64,000 nt of DNA from Absicoccus intestinalis (GCF_033971885.1 NZ_JALBUS010000008.1:1-64000), one strand, 5' to 3'. Counted from the stretch's first letter, positions 50,487 to 59,782 are shown. The notes: generated by a model from the letters alone, not told the origin. Translations and numbers: made by a program.

Positions 50487-51410
50487 TTAAATGATATTTG
50501 CTAGAACTTTCATTTTATATACAATCGATGACTCGCCACTTTTTTGATAAATGGACTTTATTCTTAACAACTGATTTTTAATTTTCCAATCGGCTTGATA
50601 ATTTGCTAATAAATACAATAATTCTTTATCTTCTTGTTTATAACACAAATCTCCTTTTAATAGTTGCTTGGCCGTATTGCTTCGAATGTTTCGATACTTT
50701 GATTTATTTGTATGCATTCCAGTTACATCTTTAATTCGCTCACTCAAAGAACTTTTCTGAATGCCAACTGTATTATTGGAATGGATACGATATAAAATAT
50801 AGGATCTTGGATCATAAACGAGTTGACCAACCAATATAGCGATTAGCGCAATCCAGGCATCATGCATACGATGATCCAATAGACTTTTTGGTGGACAAGG
50901 AATGGAAACTACACATTGAGCCATCGAACGATTCATGATCATGGTGCACCCTGAAAAATCATTTTTTGAAATATGGCCAACTAGTGTTTGATCCGGAATA
51001 AAATCATAACGTAATTGTTCTTTTTTTCCATCACAATACAACCATTGATTGGAACAATATAAAGTAGGACCCTTTCCTATTTTTTCAATGCCACGTATCA
51101 ATTTTTCTGGTAACCAAATATCATCTTGATCCGAAAAAGCGTAATAATCAAAATTCTTTTCGGTTCCCATCACATGAAATAACAATTTCATGAAACTCAT
51201 GCCAGGTCCCACATTTTGATCAAATGGTAAAATTGTGATGGGATGGTCTTGCTGATATTTTTGAACTATCGCAATGGTATCATCATTGGATCCATCATCA
51301 CGCACAAAAAGTGTAACTTTTACGTCTTTTTGTTGAAATATACTTTCAATCTGTTCTTCAATAAATGCAGCGCCATTATATGTGCTCATTAAAACAGCTA
51401 CACTATACAT
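50487..51410 (-). CDS. Family 2 glycosyltransferase
   Basis: A 307-residue cytoplasmic GT2 enzyme. N-terminal VAVLMSTYNGAAFIEEQIES (4-23), DDGSNDDT (39-46) and the catalytic metal motif with FSDQDDIW (about 90-97) are those of the rhamnosyltransferase-like branch, often using dTDP-rhamnose, which the rml genes here supply. Start is ATG 51410, overlapping the stop of the preceding gene (TAATG), so coupled. The acceptor and donor are inferred, not shown. Confidence 0.9.
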   Translation of the reverse strand: MYSVAVLMSTYNGAAFIEEQIESIFQQKDVKVTLFVRDDGSNDDTIAIVQKYQQDHPITILPFDQNVGPGMSFMKLLFHVMGTEKNFDYYAFSDQDDIWLPEKLIRGIEKIGKGPTLYCSNQWLYCDGKKEQLRYDFIPDQTLVGHISKNDFSGCTMIMNRSMAQCVVSIPCPPKSLLDHRMHDAWIALIAILVGQLVYDPRSYILYRIHSNNTVGIQKSSLSERIKDVTGMHTNKSKYRNIRSNTAKQLLKGDLCYKQEDKELLYLLANYQADWKIKNQLLRIKSIYQKSGESSIVYKMKVLANII

Positions 51411-52432
51411 TATAGAAAAGACTCCAATGTCCACTTAAACATATGTTCATTATCAACTTGTGGACGCCATCCCAAGTCACGTACCTTAGATGTATCCATA
51501 ATGGCAAGTTTAAAAGGTAAATATGGCATTTTGCTTGCTTCTTCGGAAAACTTCACCTGTGTCTTTTCGGATGGAGATAAATTTGCAATCAAATGGGCTA
51601 AATCACGGATACTGATTAAATTTTCTTCGGCACCTACGTTATAGAGAATGCTTTCGCCTCTTTCCATAATTAAGAATACAGCATTCATAGCATCGGCAAC
51701 ATACGTATATGTTCGCATCGCACTGCCATCCGAATGAAGAACAATATCTTCCCCACGTAACGCATTTTGTAAGAATTCGGCAAAAGCTCGTCCATCATCT
51801 AATACGATACCAGGCCCCAAAGTATGTGAGAAATGCACGCCACAAAAATCTACGTTGTATTCCTCTTTATAAGAAGCCAACATTGTTTCACAAAGACGTT
51901 TAGCTTCTGGATAACATGCGCGAGCATTCAAATTGCGTAAAGGTCCCATGTCTTCTTCAGTAATATTTCTTTCTTCTTTCCATTCACCATATGTTTCAAC
52001 CGTTGAAATATAAAAGACTCTTTCCGTATGATGCGTCTTTGCGCATTCAAGAACATTATGAGTGCCATTTACATGTGCCCATAAAGTTTCAACAGCATTC
52101 TCTTTAAAATCTCTTGGCGCTGCCGGTCCAGCTGTATGGAAAATAAAATGTATATCGCTATCAAAATCAATCGGTGTATTCACATCTTGATACAAAAAAG
52201 ATACATTTGGAAATTCTAATAAATTTCCAAAAACCATTTGTGATTTTTCTTTAGACCGTGCTAAACCAACTACACGCAAGTTCAAGTTATACCTTAGATC
52301 CACATCAACCAAGGTTTCGACGATATAGCGTCCTAAACGACCGGTTGCACCCGTGACCAAAATTGTTTTGTCTTGATACATGCGCCAATTTACTGGGCTA
52401 TTCAGAATAATATCTAAATCTCTTTTTTCCAT
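51410..52432 (-). CDS. Extended SDR-family NAD-dependent epimerase/dehydratase
   Basis: A 340-residue extended short-chain dehydrogenase/reductase acting on nucleotide sugars: TGATGRLGRY (27-36) is the NAD loop, STVETYG (about 143-149) carries the catalytic Ser/Thr, and YPEAK (about 172-176) is the YxxxK pair. It lies directly after the IspD-like gene (8-nt gap) and before GT2 with overlapping codons. Together with the cytidylyltransferase a CDP-linked sugar or alditol precursor is conceivable, but the substrate cannot be read from the sequence. Confidence 0.88.
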   Translation of the reverse strand: MEKRDLDIILNSPVNWRMYQDKTILVTGATGRLGRYIVETLVDVDLRYNLNLRVVGLARSKEKSQMVFGNLLEFPNVSFLYQDVNTPIDFDSDIHFIFHTAGPAAPRDFKENAVETLWAHVNGTHNVLECAKTHHTERVFYISTVETYGEWKEERNITEEDMGPLRNLNARACYPEAKRLCETMLASYKEEYNVDFCGVHFSHTLGPGIVLDDGRAFAEFLQNALRGEDIVLHSDGSAMRTYTYVADAMNAVFLIMERGESILYNVGAEENLISIRDLAHLIANLSPSEKTQVKFSEEASKMPYLPFKLAIMDTSKVRDLGWRPQVDNEHMFKWTLESFL

Positions 52433-52440
52433 ATATCCTC

Positions 52441-53169
52441 CTAAATTCCAAAAACATATTTGTTTTCTTCCAATTCCAACATAGCTTTTAAGATATAATA
52501 ATCTTCTGGTGTTGTGATTTTTATATTATTGTTGTTCTCTTTAACGATATGGATAGAATTTCCCAAATAGGTATATGCCAGTGCCGCATCTAATATAGGA
52601 AATTCTACATTTTCTTTGACCATATGTTGATAAGCATCTTTTAATTGACACAATTGAAACGTTTGTGGCGATGTTAAACTATATGTATCATCTCGCTTTT
52701 TAAAATCTTTAAAAGTAGCTGTATCTTTATTTGTGATAACAACCGATTCTATGACCGGTTTTACGGTCATGGCACTGCCATATTTTTTGGCAACACGAAC
52801 GTTTTCAGAAATGATCGACATTTCAATCAATGGTCGTACCCCATCATGAATGACCACAATGTCGGTATTGATTCCACCATTCTTTTCGATTTCTCGCAAT
52901 CCATTTTCAATACTGCCTTGACGATCTTTTCCACCTGGAATAATAGAAATTACTTTTTTTAATTGATATGTATCTACTAATTCCTGCATATATTCTAACC
53001 AATTTACATTGCAAGAAATAATAATTTTATCAATGTCCTTACACATTTCAAATTTTTCTAATGTATAGATGATGACCGGTTTCCCAAAAACTTTTAAAAA
53101 TTGTTTTGGCAACCCCGACGTTCGCATTCGCTGACCAACTCCGCCGGCTAAAATGATGGCATAATTCAT
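52441..53169 (-). CDS. IspD/TarI-like cytidylyltransferase
   Basis: A 242-residue cytidylyltransferase: AIILAGGVGQRMRTSGLPKQFL (4-25, split signature), GGKDRQGSIENGL (about 86-98), VIHDGVRPLI (about 110) and DDTYSLTSPQTF (about 167). IspD of the isoprenoid pathway and TarI of teichoic-acid ribitol synthesis share this fold; the setting in a polysaccharide unit with LicD and an SDR favours the TarI-like role, making a CDP-alditol. It overlaps the upstream gene by 4 nt. The 242-residue length fits both. Not assigned a symbol because the substrate is unproven. Confidence 0.8.
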   Translation of the reverse strand: MNYAIILAGGVGQRMRTSGLPKQFLKVFGKPVIIYTLEKFEMCKDIDKIIISCNVNWLEYMQELVDTYQLKKVISIIPGGKDRQGSIENGLREIEKNGGINTDIVVIHDGVRPLIEMSIISENVRVAKKYGSAMTVKPVIESVVITNKDTATFKDFKKRDDTYSLTSPQTFQLCQLKDAYQHMVKENVEFPILDAALAYTYLGNSIHIVKENNNNIKITTPEDYYILKAMLELEENKYVFGI

Positions 53170-54167
53170 ACTTTCTCCTTTTCTAATTGTTTAATAAAAT
53201 CAACTAAGTGCACAGGTGAAAACTCACCATGATACTTATAGTCTACTGTATAATCGGATTTTATCCAACATGGATCAATATCATCCACCGATTGAAAATA
53301 ATACATATATCGAGGATCATAATAAGGTAATTCTTTAATATGTACATTATTTGTTAATAGTTTTTTATTATACACAATAGCTTCAAAATATCGTATCGAT
53401 TGCGCTTGTTGATGTTCTTGTAAAACTTCTAAAATACACTTGCTCGATTTGACATCAGCAACGACTTCAGGATATGTTTGCTTCTTTCTTGTATAAGCCA
53501 ATTGAGATCCATTTACAAATGTATCCGCATGATTCGATACCATTTTAAAATTACAATCTACACCTTGTGATTCTAATGTATCAAATATTTTACCAATCAA
53601 AGATGCTCGATTTCCTTTATCATATCCCACAAAATATAAATCAGATGTTTGTTGTGAAGGTGATACAAAATCAAAGGATGAATAGTATGTATAACCGAAC
53701 CAAGTAAATCCATATTTCTTAGCATCATATTTATCATATGTCAAAACTTTAGCCCAAACATTTGAAGATAATTTATCTCTGACATAATTCAAATGTGGTG
53801 AATTCGCCTCTAATGAATCGGTCAAAAGAGCATATAAAAATACATTCTCATATTTTTGTTTCAATTTTTCTAGATAATTCATTGAATAATAACAAATACT
53901 CGATGACGGAATGATGACATGATAAATTGTAGATGAAGTGAATGGATACTTATCAAGGTAATAAAAAAAAGACTGGAATGGCATGGTCACGAAAGAATTG
54001 ATTTTTTTGCTCAAGAATATATCTTTTATAATGTTCTGATAGGAATGTTTAAATTGTTTATGAGACGGCCAAAACTCAATAAGCGATTGGTTAGCCGTCA
54101 ATGTCAAATCACGAAACAAACCGTTTTGATCTTTGTTTAAATAAGAAAAAATGAACTTTTCTTGCAT
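53166..54167 (-). CDS. Uncharacterised glycosyltransferase-like protein of the polysaccharide unit
   Basis: A 333-residue soluble protein that I cannot assign to a known family. It has alternating helix and strand segments, a DLYFVGYDKGNRASLIGKI stretch (about 192-210) and an EHQQAQSIRYFEAIVYNKKLLTNN block (about 268-291) resembling the C-terminal half of GT-B-fold enzymes in surface-polysaccharide loci. No signal or membrane helix. The ATG at 54167 is chosen because GAGGATAT precedes it; a TTG four codons earlier is less likely. A glycosyl or polyol-phosphate transferase is a guess. Overlaps the cytidylyltransferase by 4 nt. Confidence 0.65.
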   Translation of the reverse strand: MQEKFIFSYLNKDQNGLFRDLTLTANQSLIEFWPSHKQFKHSYQNIIKDIFLSKKINSFVTMPFQSFFYYLDKYPFTSSTIYHVIIPSSSICYYSMNYLEKLKQKYENVFLYALLTDSLEANSPHLNYVRDKLSSNVWAKVLTYDKYDAKKYGFTWFGYTYYSSFDFVSPSQQTSDLYFVGYDKGNRASLIGKIFDTLESQGVDCNFKMVSNHADTFVNGSQLAYTRKKQTYPEVVADVKSSKCILEVLQEHQQAQSIRYFEAIVYNKKLLTNNVHIKELPYYDPRYMYYFQSVDDIDPCWIKSDYTVDYKYHGEFSPVHLVDFIKQLEKEKV

Positions 54168-54225
54168 ATATATCCTCAACTTTTACTCGGTTACTTTAAC
54201 ACTTTTATATATATTCTTCAACACT

Positions 54226-54245
54226 AGGTCATTTCATGATGACCT
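54226..54245 (-). terminator. Hairpin at the licD 3' end
   Basis: Perfect stem AGGTCAT-CATGAA-ATGACCT on the minus strand overlaps the licD stop codon. It lacks a U-tract (AGTGTTG follows), so it may attenuate rather than end transcription. Confidence 0.35.
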
Positions 54246-55076
54246 TGTGTTTCGATTGTCTTGAAACTGAAAAACAATATGACTACCACCATTTCGTTTC
54301 TCTTTTGGTGGCAATTGCATATAATCACCAAATAATTGGGTTAAATATAAGTCATAATCTTTAAATATCTTTACTTGACGACCATTGAATTCATGATTGA
54401 TCAAATTTGTAAATAATGTTTTTGAAAATAAACCTTTGTCTGGATAGGCACCACCATAGTTAAAAACATATGAACAAGATTCAGTATTATGTTTTCTCAT
54501 TCTTTGATTTAAATGAGTAACATAATAGTTATAACTAAAAAGATAGGTAAAGGGTTTTATCAAAAAATATCCTAGTTTTTCCACTCGTGAAGCACCTTCT
54601 GGACACTTATATCCACAACGAATGATGTATAAATTTTGTAACCGTTTTATTTTTTTTCTTTCTTTCATACGTTGTGAATCATCATCCACAACATTATCAT
54701 ATGCAAAGATATCGACCCAAACACCCTGATGAAAAGAAAGCTGATGTGAATAAGTCTCACTGAGGATCGTATCTTTTCGACGAACTTTTCCAAAAATCAA
54801 TCCACAATTGGGATCTGTATTCATATCCTGAAAAAGAAAACGAGATGCATCCAATTCTTTTTTGCAAACAGCAACAAAACGATCGTATTCACTACGTAAC
54901 ATACCTAAGTCAATATCATCATCCCAAGGAATCATACCACTATGACGAACGGCACCAATACAACTGCCACCTTCCAAGTCATACTTTATTTGATATTTAT
55001 CACAAATACGAATGATTTCATCTAATATTTCTAATTCAATTTCTTGTATTTTTTTTAAATTATATCCACTATCCAT
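54234..55076 (-). CDS. LicD-family phosphotransferase
   Basis: A 280-residue LicD-type protein. The motif GGSCIGAVRHSGMIPWDDDIDLGM (about 36-59) is the catalytic signature of the LicD/fukutin nucleotidyltransferase-like fold that attaches phosphocholine or similar groups, with DDDID acidic cluster. It is the first gene of a transcription unit that ends with the flippase. What group it transfers cannot be told; a CDP-activated alditol is consistent with the cytidylyltransferase downstream. ATG with GGAG about 8 nt upstream. No membrane segment. Confidence 0.9.
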   Translation of the reverse strand: MDSGYNLKKIQEIELEILDEIIRICDKYQIKYDLEGGSCIGAVRHSGMIPWDDDIDLGMLRSEYDRFVAVCKKELDASRFLFQDMNTDPNCGLIFGKVRRKDTILSETYSHQLSFHQGVWVDIFAYDNVVDDDSQRMKERKKIKRLQNLYIIRCGYKCPEGASRVEKLGYFLIKPFTYLFSYNYYVTHLNQRMRKHNTESCSYVFNYGGAYPDKGLFSKTLFTNLINHEFNGRQVKIFKDYDLYLTQLFGDYMQLPPKEKRNGGSHIVFQFQDNRNTRSS

Positions 55077-55124
55077 TTTTATTACTCCATTGCAATCCTT
55101 TTATTTCTTTAGTATTTGTACATT

Positions 55125-55165
55125 ATTTTAAATGATACGTTATTTTTTTACAATGCCTGTAAAAA
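55125..55165 (-). promoter_or_regulatory. licD-unit promoter with overlapping inverted repeat
   Basis: TTGTAA (55148-55153), 17-bp spacer, TAAAAT (55125-55130), on the minus strand. A perfect inverted repeat, TTTTTACA-N5-TGTAAAAA (55145-55165), covers the -35, so it could be a repressor operator. Confidence 0.6.
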
Positions 55166-55196
55166 TCCAGCTTCGATTTATGAAAATTACATAACG

Positions 55197-55230
55197 AAAG
55201 GTCAGTAAACCATTTTTTACTGACCTTTTT
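55197..55230. terminator. Terminator of the rmlA-rmlD unit
   Basis: Perfect 13-bp stem AAAGGTCAGTAAA with TTTACTGACCTTT; on the plus strand TTTTTC follows, on the minus strand CGTTATG. It lies just past the rmlD stop and divides the polysaccharide locus into two units. Confidence 0.7.
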
Positions 55231-55232
55231 CA

Positions 55233-56132
55233 TTAATCCTTCAGTTCTTTTAAATATCGTGCCAATGCATCATGCCAATCAGGCAAACGTGTAAATCCGT
55301 GTTTGTCCAATTCGGTTTGATTCATACGACTATTCTTAGGGCGTTTGGCTTTGGCTGGGAATGCACTACTATCCACTGGGGTTACTGGTACATCCATACC
55401 GGCTTGTTTAAAGATTTCTTTGGCAAAATCATACCAACTAATAAAATCACCGGAATTGGTTGCATGATAGGTTCCATATTCTTTCGTTTGAATCATATCT
55501 ACCACTAAACGAGCTAAATCGTAAGTATAGGTAACCATACCAATTTGATCATTGACAACACTGACGGCACCACGCTCTTTCCCTAAACGCAACATCGTTT
55601 TGATAAAATTATTTCCATTCTTTCCAAATACCCAAGAAATTCGAATGATAAAATGTTTTGGATAACTTTCAACAGCTAATTCCCCTTCATATTTGGTTTG
55701 TCCATACACATTCAATGGTTCACGGTGTCCATATTCCATCCAAGGATTGGTTCCTTCACCATTGAATACATAATCCGTTGAAAAGTACATCACGGGAATA
55801 TCCTGTTTTTTACAAGCATCCACAATATTCTTCGTACCTTCTGCATTCACTTTACGAACGACATCTGGCATATCTTCCGCTTTATCAACGGCTGTCCATG
55901 CTGCACAATGCACAACGGCATCTGGATGCACTTCATCCATCACTGTTTGAACGGCTTGTGCATCTGTAATATCTAAAGATACATACGGTGCACGACAAAC
56001 ACTGGTTCCATCTTGAATGCCTGCATATGTTTCTGCAAGATCCGTACCATATCCTTCTAAATTGCGTGATGCCAATTCATTCATGACATCATGGCCTAAT
56101 TGACCAGCTACACCTGTTACTAATACTTTCAT
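55233..56132 (-). CDS. rmlD: dTDP-4-dehydrorhamnose reductase
   Basis: The last step of dTDP-L-rhamnose synthesis, reducing dTDP-4-keto-rhamnose with NADPH. The 299-residue protein begins VLVTGVAGQLGHDVMNEL (NAD(P)-binding), with CAAWTAVDKAED (about 76-87), ALxYxxTDYVFNGEG-like MYFSTDYVFNGEG and YGQTKYEGE (YxxxK near 128). It starts in the stop of rmlB (TAATG). Completes the rml set with rmlA, rmlC and rmlB in this locus. Confidence 0.97.
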   Translation of the reverse strand: MKVLVTGVAGQLGHDVMNELASRNLEGYGTDLAETYAGIQDGTSVCRAPYVSLDITDAQAVQTVMDEVHPDAVVHCAAWTAVDKAEDMPDVVRKVNAEGTKNIVDACKKQDIPVMYFSTDYVFNGEGTNPWMEYGHREPLNVYGQTKYEGELAVESYPKHFIIRISWVFGKNGNNFIKTMLRLGKERGAVSVVNDQIGMVTYTYDLARLVVDMIQTKEYGTYHATNSGDFISWYDFAKEIFKQAGMDVPVTPVDSSAFPAKAKRPKNSRMNQTELDKHGFTRLPDWHDALARYLKELKD

Positions 56133-57166
56133 TATTCTTCTGCTCTTCCTTTATCCACATACATTTTTTGGAAATAGTTTTGATACTCACCACTAATGAT
56201 GTTTTCCCACCATTCTTTATTATCCAAATACCATTGAATGGTTTGTGGGATACCAGTATCAAATGTATATTTTGGTTTCCATCCCAATTCAGTTTCTAAT
56301 TTGGTTGGATCCATGGCATAACGAAGATCATGACCTTTTCGATCTGCAACAAATGTAATTAAGCTTTCTGGCTTATTCAATGCATGCAATACCGTTTTCA
56401 CAACTTGTAGGTTTGTACGCTCATTGTGTCCACCCACATTGTATACTTCGCCATCTCTTCCCTTACGAATGATCAAATCAATGGCCGTACAATGATCATA
56501 GACATGCAACCAATCACGCACATTTTCTCCCGTTCCATATACAGGAATGGTTTCATCATTCAAAGCACGTGAAATGATCAATGGAATCAATTTTTCTGGG
56601 AAATGATAAGGTCCATAGTTATTCGAGCAACGACTAATTGTAACTGGTAAACCATATGTGCGATGATAAGCCAATACAAACAAGTCTGCACTTGCTTTTG
56701 CCGAAGAATATGGACTGGAAGTATGAATTGGCGTTTCTTCCGTAAAGAATAAATCCGGACGATCCAAAGGTAAATCACCATAAACTTCATCCGTAGACAC
56801 TTGATGATATCGTTTGATACCATATTTTACACAAGCATCCAATAATGTAGTGGTTCCCATCACATTGGTCTTTACAAAGATTTCAGGGTCTTCAATACTA
56901 CGATCGACATGAGATTCCGCTGCAAAGTTCACAACAACATCAAAATGCTCTTTTTCAAACAATTGAAAGATAAAATCACGATCGGCAATATCACCTTTCA
57001 CAAATTTATAATTGGGTTTATCTTCAATGGGTTTACAAGTTTCCAAATTTCCTGCATAGGTCAACTTATCCAAATTCACAAATTCATCTTCTGGATATGT
57101 ATTGACCATATAATGCATAAAGTTACCACCAATAAATCCAGCTCCACCAGTTACTAAAAATTTCAT
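56132..57166 (-). CDS. rmlB: dTDP-glucose 4,6-dehydratase
   Basis: Second step of dTDP-rhamnose synthesis. At 344 residues it has the standard length; KFLVTGGAGFIGGNFMHYM at the N-terminus (NAD loop), STDEVYGDL (about 123-131), SSPYSSAKASADLFVLAY (YxxxK, about 149-166, split signature) and the conserved ERTNLQVVK segment near 252. SD AAGGAGG. Downstream of a membrane-protein gene with a 4-nt overlap at its 5' side. Confidence 0.97.
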   Translation of the reverse strand: MKFLVTGGAGFIGGNFMHYMVNTYPEDEFVNLDKLTYAGNLETCKPIEDKPNYKFVKGDIADRDFIFQLFEKEHFDVVVNFAAESHVDRSIEDPEIFVKTNVMGTTTLLDACVKYGIKRYHQVSTDEVYGDLPLDRPDLFFTEETPIHTSSPYSSAKASADLFVLAYHRTYGLPVTISRCSNNYGPYHFPEKLIPLIISRALNDETIPVYGTGENVRDWLHVYDHCTAIDLIIRKGRDGEVYNVGGHNERTNLQVVKTVLHALNKPESLITFVADRKGHDLRYAMDPTKLETELGWKPKYTFDTGIPQTIQWYLDNKEWWENIISGEYQNYFQKMYVDKGRAEE

Positions 57167-58455
57167 GTGTTTTCCTCCTTGATTGTATTTTTAATTGCAT
57201 TTAAAGCAAATTGTAATAAAAAAAGTAAAGATAAAACGGTAATTGATAAATTACGGTACGTAAAGAAATTATGAATATACGAATGATTTTTTAAAACAAA
57301 GTACCAAACAAATGGATACAAAGCTATTACAAGAAATATCATACAATTCCAACTTATCTTCCAACTATCTTTTTTTGTAGCTTGAATTAATAGAATTATT
57401 ATTTCAATTAACTTCTTAATTACATATACAAAAATTATAAATTTCAGAATATTAGAAATTTGTCCCACATTTAGAGATACAACATTTCCATACGTGATTT
57501 TTATGTCTCCTAATTTAGTAGCTGTTCGAAATACAATTGCTTGGAGTGCCTCTTTGTATATATTTTGCTTTAAAATGATGGATGCGGCTGTCCATTTCAT
57601 CAACCACATTCCTGCATATCCAAATAACCATGCCAAACTTAATCGAAAAGTATCAAAAAATAAGCCAATCTTTTCTTTTTCACTTAATATAAGATAGAAA
57701 CATAAAATAAATCCCAAACTTACAATTGGATAGGTAAGTAAATCGAAAAAGTTAATTACTGTCCCTAAAATAAATAATAAATAAAAAGCATATTTCGTGT
57801 CTACTATTTTATCTTTATATTTAATCAGTAAATAAATGAAAAATAGTGTTGGTGTTATTACCGTTGAATATTGTAACGATTTATAAATTAATTGAATATT
57901 CAACGATAATAATGCTAATAAAAAAGGTACAATATATTGTTTTAAGTGAAATCGCATCATCTGCACCACAATTGCAGATAGCAACAAAAAAATGAATAAC
58001 AGCAATACAACACGAATTTCAGTATAGTTCAGAAAGACTAATAATGGTTTCAAAAAAATCAAATATCCGTGCCAATATCTAGCATAATCAAGCTTTTTTA
58101 ATTTTGAGAATTGTTTTTGATTCGTCAATGTCAACACGTTTGTTGCAGACATATTCTCTTTTGCATTCAATCGATAACATCCCATTGCCTTTCTTAAATT
58201 CGATTCATCTGGTTGTTGCTCATAGGCTGCGGTTCGAAACATTAAATAATCAGTAAAATTATCACGTGTCGTACCCGATATATAATCAGATGGATATAAA
58301 CCCTCTGAATCAATAATAGCTACCGACTCAATGGCATGTTGTTGTATTTTATTTATGTTTGTAAACTTATAACTTGAAAAAAGGAGAACAATTCCAATAA
58401 AACATATCCCAAAAAGCAGAATCGCAAATGATAACAAATATTGTAATTTCTTCAC
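57163..58455 (-). CDS. Uncharacterised multi-pass membrane protein of the polysaccharide locus
   Basis: A 430-residue protein I do not recognise. An N-terminal helix (5-28) leads to a loop of about 90 residues outside the membrane (HAIESVAIIDSEGLYPSDY, FRTAAYEQQPDESNLRKAMG), followed by about ten further helices. The layout is that of GT-C glycosyltransferases or an O-antigen polymerase-like protein. Start is GTG at 58455 with GGTGATGAT upstream; there is an alternative ATG nearby. It overlaps rmlB by 4 nt at its end and follows GtrA after 8 nt. It is AT-rich relative to the rml genes, which suggests a locus assembled by exchange. Confidence 0.65.
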   Translation of the reverse strand: MKKLQYLLSFAILLFGICFIGIVLLFSSYKFTNINKIQQHAIESVAIIDSEGLYPSDYISGTTRDNFTDYLMFRTAAYEQQPDESNLRKAMGCYRLNAKENMSATNVLTLTNQKQFSKLKKLDYARYWHGYLIFLKPLLVFLNYTEIRVVLLLFIFLLLSAIVVQMMRFHLKQYIVPFLLALLSLNIQLIYKSLQYSTVITPTLFFIYLLIKYKDKIVDTKYAFYLLFILGTVINFFDLLTYPIVSLGFILCFYLILSEKEKIGLFFDTFRLSLAWLFGYAGMWLMKWTAASIILKQNIYKEALQAIVFRTATKLGDIKITYGNVVSLNVGQISNILKFIIFVYVIKKLIEIIILLIQATKKDSWKISWNCMIFLVIALYPFVWYFVLKNHSYIHNFFTYRNLSITVLSLLFLLQFALNAIKNTIKEENT

Positions 58456-58463
58456 ATCATCAC

Positions 58464-58844
58464 CTACTCCAAAAACATTTTTCTCGTCACAAAATTAAAT
58501 ACCATGACAATGGCTGTTGCACCAATCTTTACTAACATATAGTAAAGATCTAATTTTTCCACACCAAACCACATGATACATTGATTGATTCCTAATCCAA
58601 TCACACTAAATACAATAAATAATACAAAGTTTCGTCCTTGGCTTTTTTTCTGGTCGACATCAAATACCCATCGTACACTTGCGATGTAATTAAAAACAGT
58701 TGATACTGTAAATGAAATAAATGAGGATATTAAATAATAGATGCCTAAATATTCTGTACAAATAAATAATACCGAATAATCAATCAGAAAAGCAATACCC
58801 CCGACAATGCCAAAACGAAATAACTGTTTAATGAGATTCTTCAC
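58464..58844 (-). CDS. GtrA-family membrane protein
   Basis: A 126-residue GtrA-like protein with four helices, the small flippase-type partner of bactoprenol-linked glycosyltransferases: QLFRFGIVGGIAFLIDYSVLF (about 7-27, split signature), FNYIASVRWVF and KIGATAIVMVFNFVTRKMF. It is thought to flip undecaprenyl-phosphate sugars to the outer face. Start is GTG at 58844, 17 nt inside the upstream glycosyltransferase gene, so the two are coupled. Part of a three-component module with the GT2 enzyme at 58828 and the GT-C protein at 59783. Confidence 0.9.
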   Translation of the reverse strand: MKNLIKQLFRFGIVGGIAFLIDYSVLFICTEYLGIYYLISSFISFTVSTVFNYIASVRWVFDVDQKKSQGRNFVLFIVFSVIGLGINQCIMWFGVEKLDLYYMLVKIGATAIVMVFNFVTRKMFLE

Positions 58845-59763
58845 GTTTGGTCCGTATCCAAATCAATTCAAACATTTGGAGATCCTTTTTAACAATGACT
58901 TGTAAAATGACACCAGTGATCCAAAGCAAGATGGCTATGATCAACATCACACCAGCAAAGATCAAGGTCGGGAATCTTTCAACAAGGCCAGTTCTAAAAT
59001 AAGCTTGGAATACAGGCACTCCAAAACCAATAGCAATGAGCAAAAAAATTAATGCAAAGATGTCAAAAAATACATTTGGCTTATATTCCTTAAATAAACG
59101 TGCAATCGTCTTTAATACTTTGGCACCATCACTAAATGTATTCAATTTTGATTCACTACCTTCCGGACGATCACGATAATCAACTGGAACTTCTTCCATA
59201 CTTAAGTGATGAGCAGCAGCATGAATTGTCATTTCTGTTTCAATTTCAAAACCTTGCGATAAGACCGGATATGTCTTCACAAAGGCATAACTAAATGCCC
59301 GACTTCCTGTCATGATATCTTTCACATTGACCTTGAATAAATGATTGATCAAAGAACGAACTAGACGATTGCCGGTATTATGAAAGGGTCGTTTATTTTC
59401 TGTAAAATACGTAGACGACAAACGATCACCAATGACCATATCACACTTTCCATCCAAGATCATTTGTGCCATTTCTGGTACAGGCGGATTGGTATCATCT
59501 CCATCAGCCATGACATAGACATCCGCATCAATGTCCTTAAACATACTACGTACGACATTGCCTTTTCCCTGTTGGTATTCATATCGTACAATGGCACCTG
59601 CCTGTCGTGCGATTTCATCGGTACCATCCGTTGAATTGTTGTCATATACATAAATATCGGCACTTGGAAAAGCTTCCTTGTAATCATGAACAACCTTAGC
59701 AATGGTCAAACTTTCATTGTAACAAGGTAGCAATATAGCAATTTTCTTATCTTTTATATCCAT
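58828..59763 (-). CDS. Bactoprenol glycosyltransferase (GtrB/DPM1-like)
   Basis: A 311-residue GT2 enzyme with two C-terminal helices (about 233-255 and 268-290). ILLPCYNESLTIAKVVHDY (9-27), VYDNNSTDGTDEIAR (about 39-53), VMADGDDTNPP (about 86-96, catalytic Asp cluster) and SRAFSYAFVKTYP (about 149) are typical of dolichyl- or undecaprenyl-phosphate sugar synthases. It should load a sugar onto undecaprenyl phosphate inside the cell for flipping by GtrA. The ATG at 59763 has SD AAGGA 8 nt upstream; a longer frame has no SD. Sugar identity unknown. Confidence 0.9.
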   Translation of the reverse strand: MDIKDKKIAILLPCYNESLTIAKVVHDYKEAFPSADIYVYDNNSTDGTDEIARQAGAIVRYEYQQGKGNVVRSMFKDIDADVYVMADGDDTNPPVPEMAQMILDGKCDMVIGDRLSSTYFTENKRPFHNTGNRLVRSLINHLFKVNVKDIMTGSRAFSYAFVKTYPVLSQGFEIETEMTIHAAAHHLSMEEVPVDYRDRPEGSESKLNTFSDGAKVLKTIARLFKEYKPNVFFDIFALIFLLIAIGFGVPVFQAYFRTGLVERFPTLIFAGVMLIIAILLWITGVILQVIVKKDLQMFELIWIRTKREESH

Positions 59764-59782
59764 AATCAATTCCTTCTCTCTT

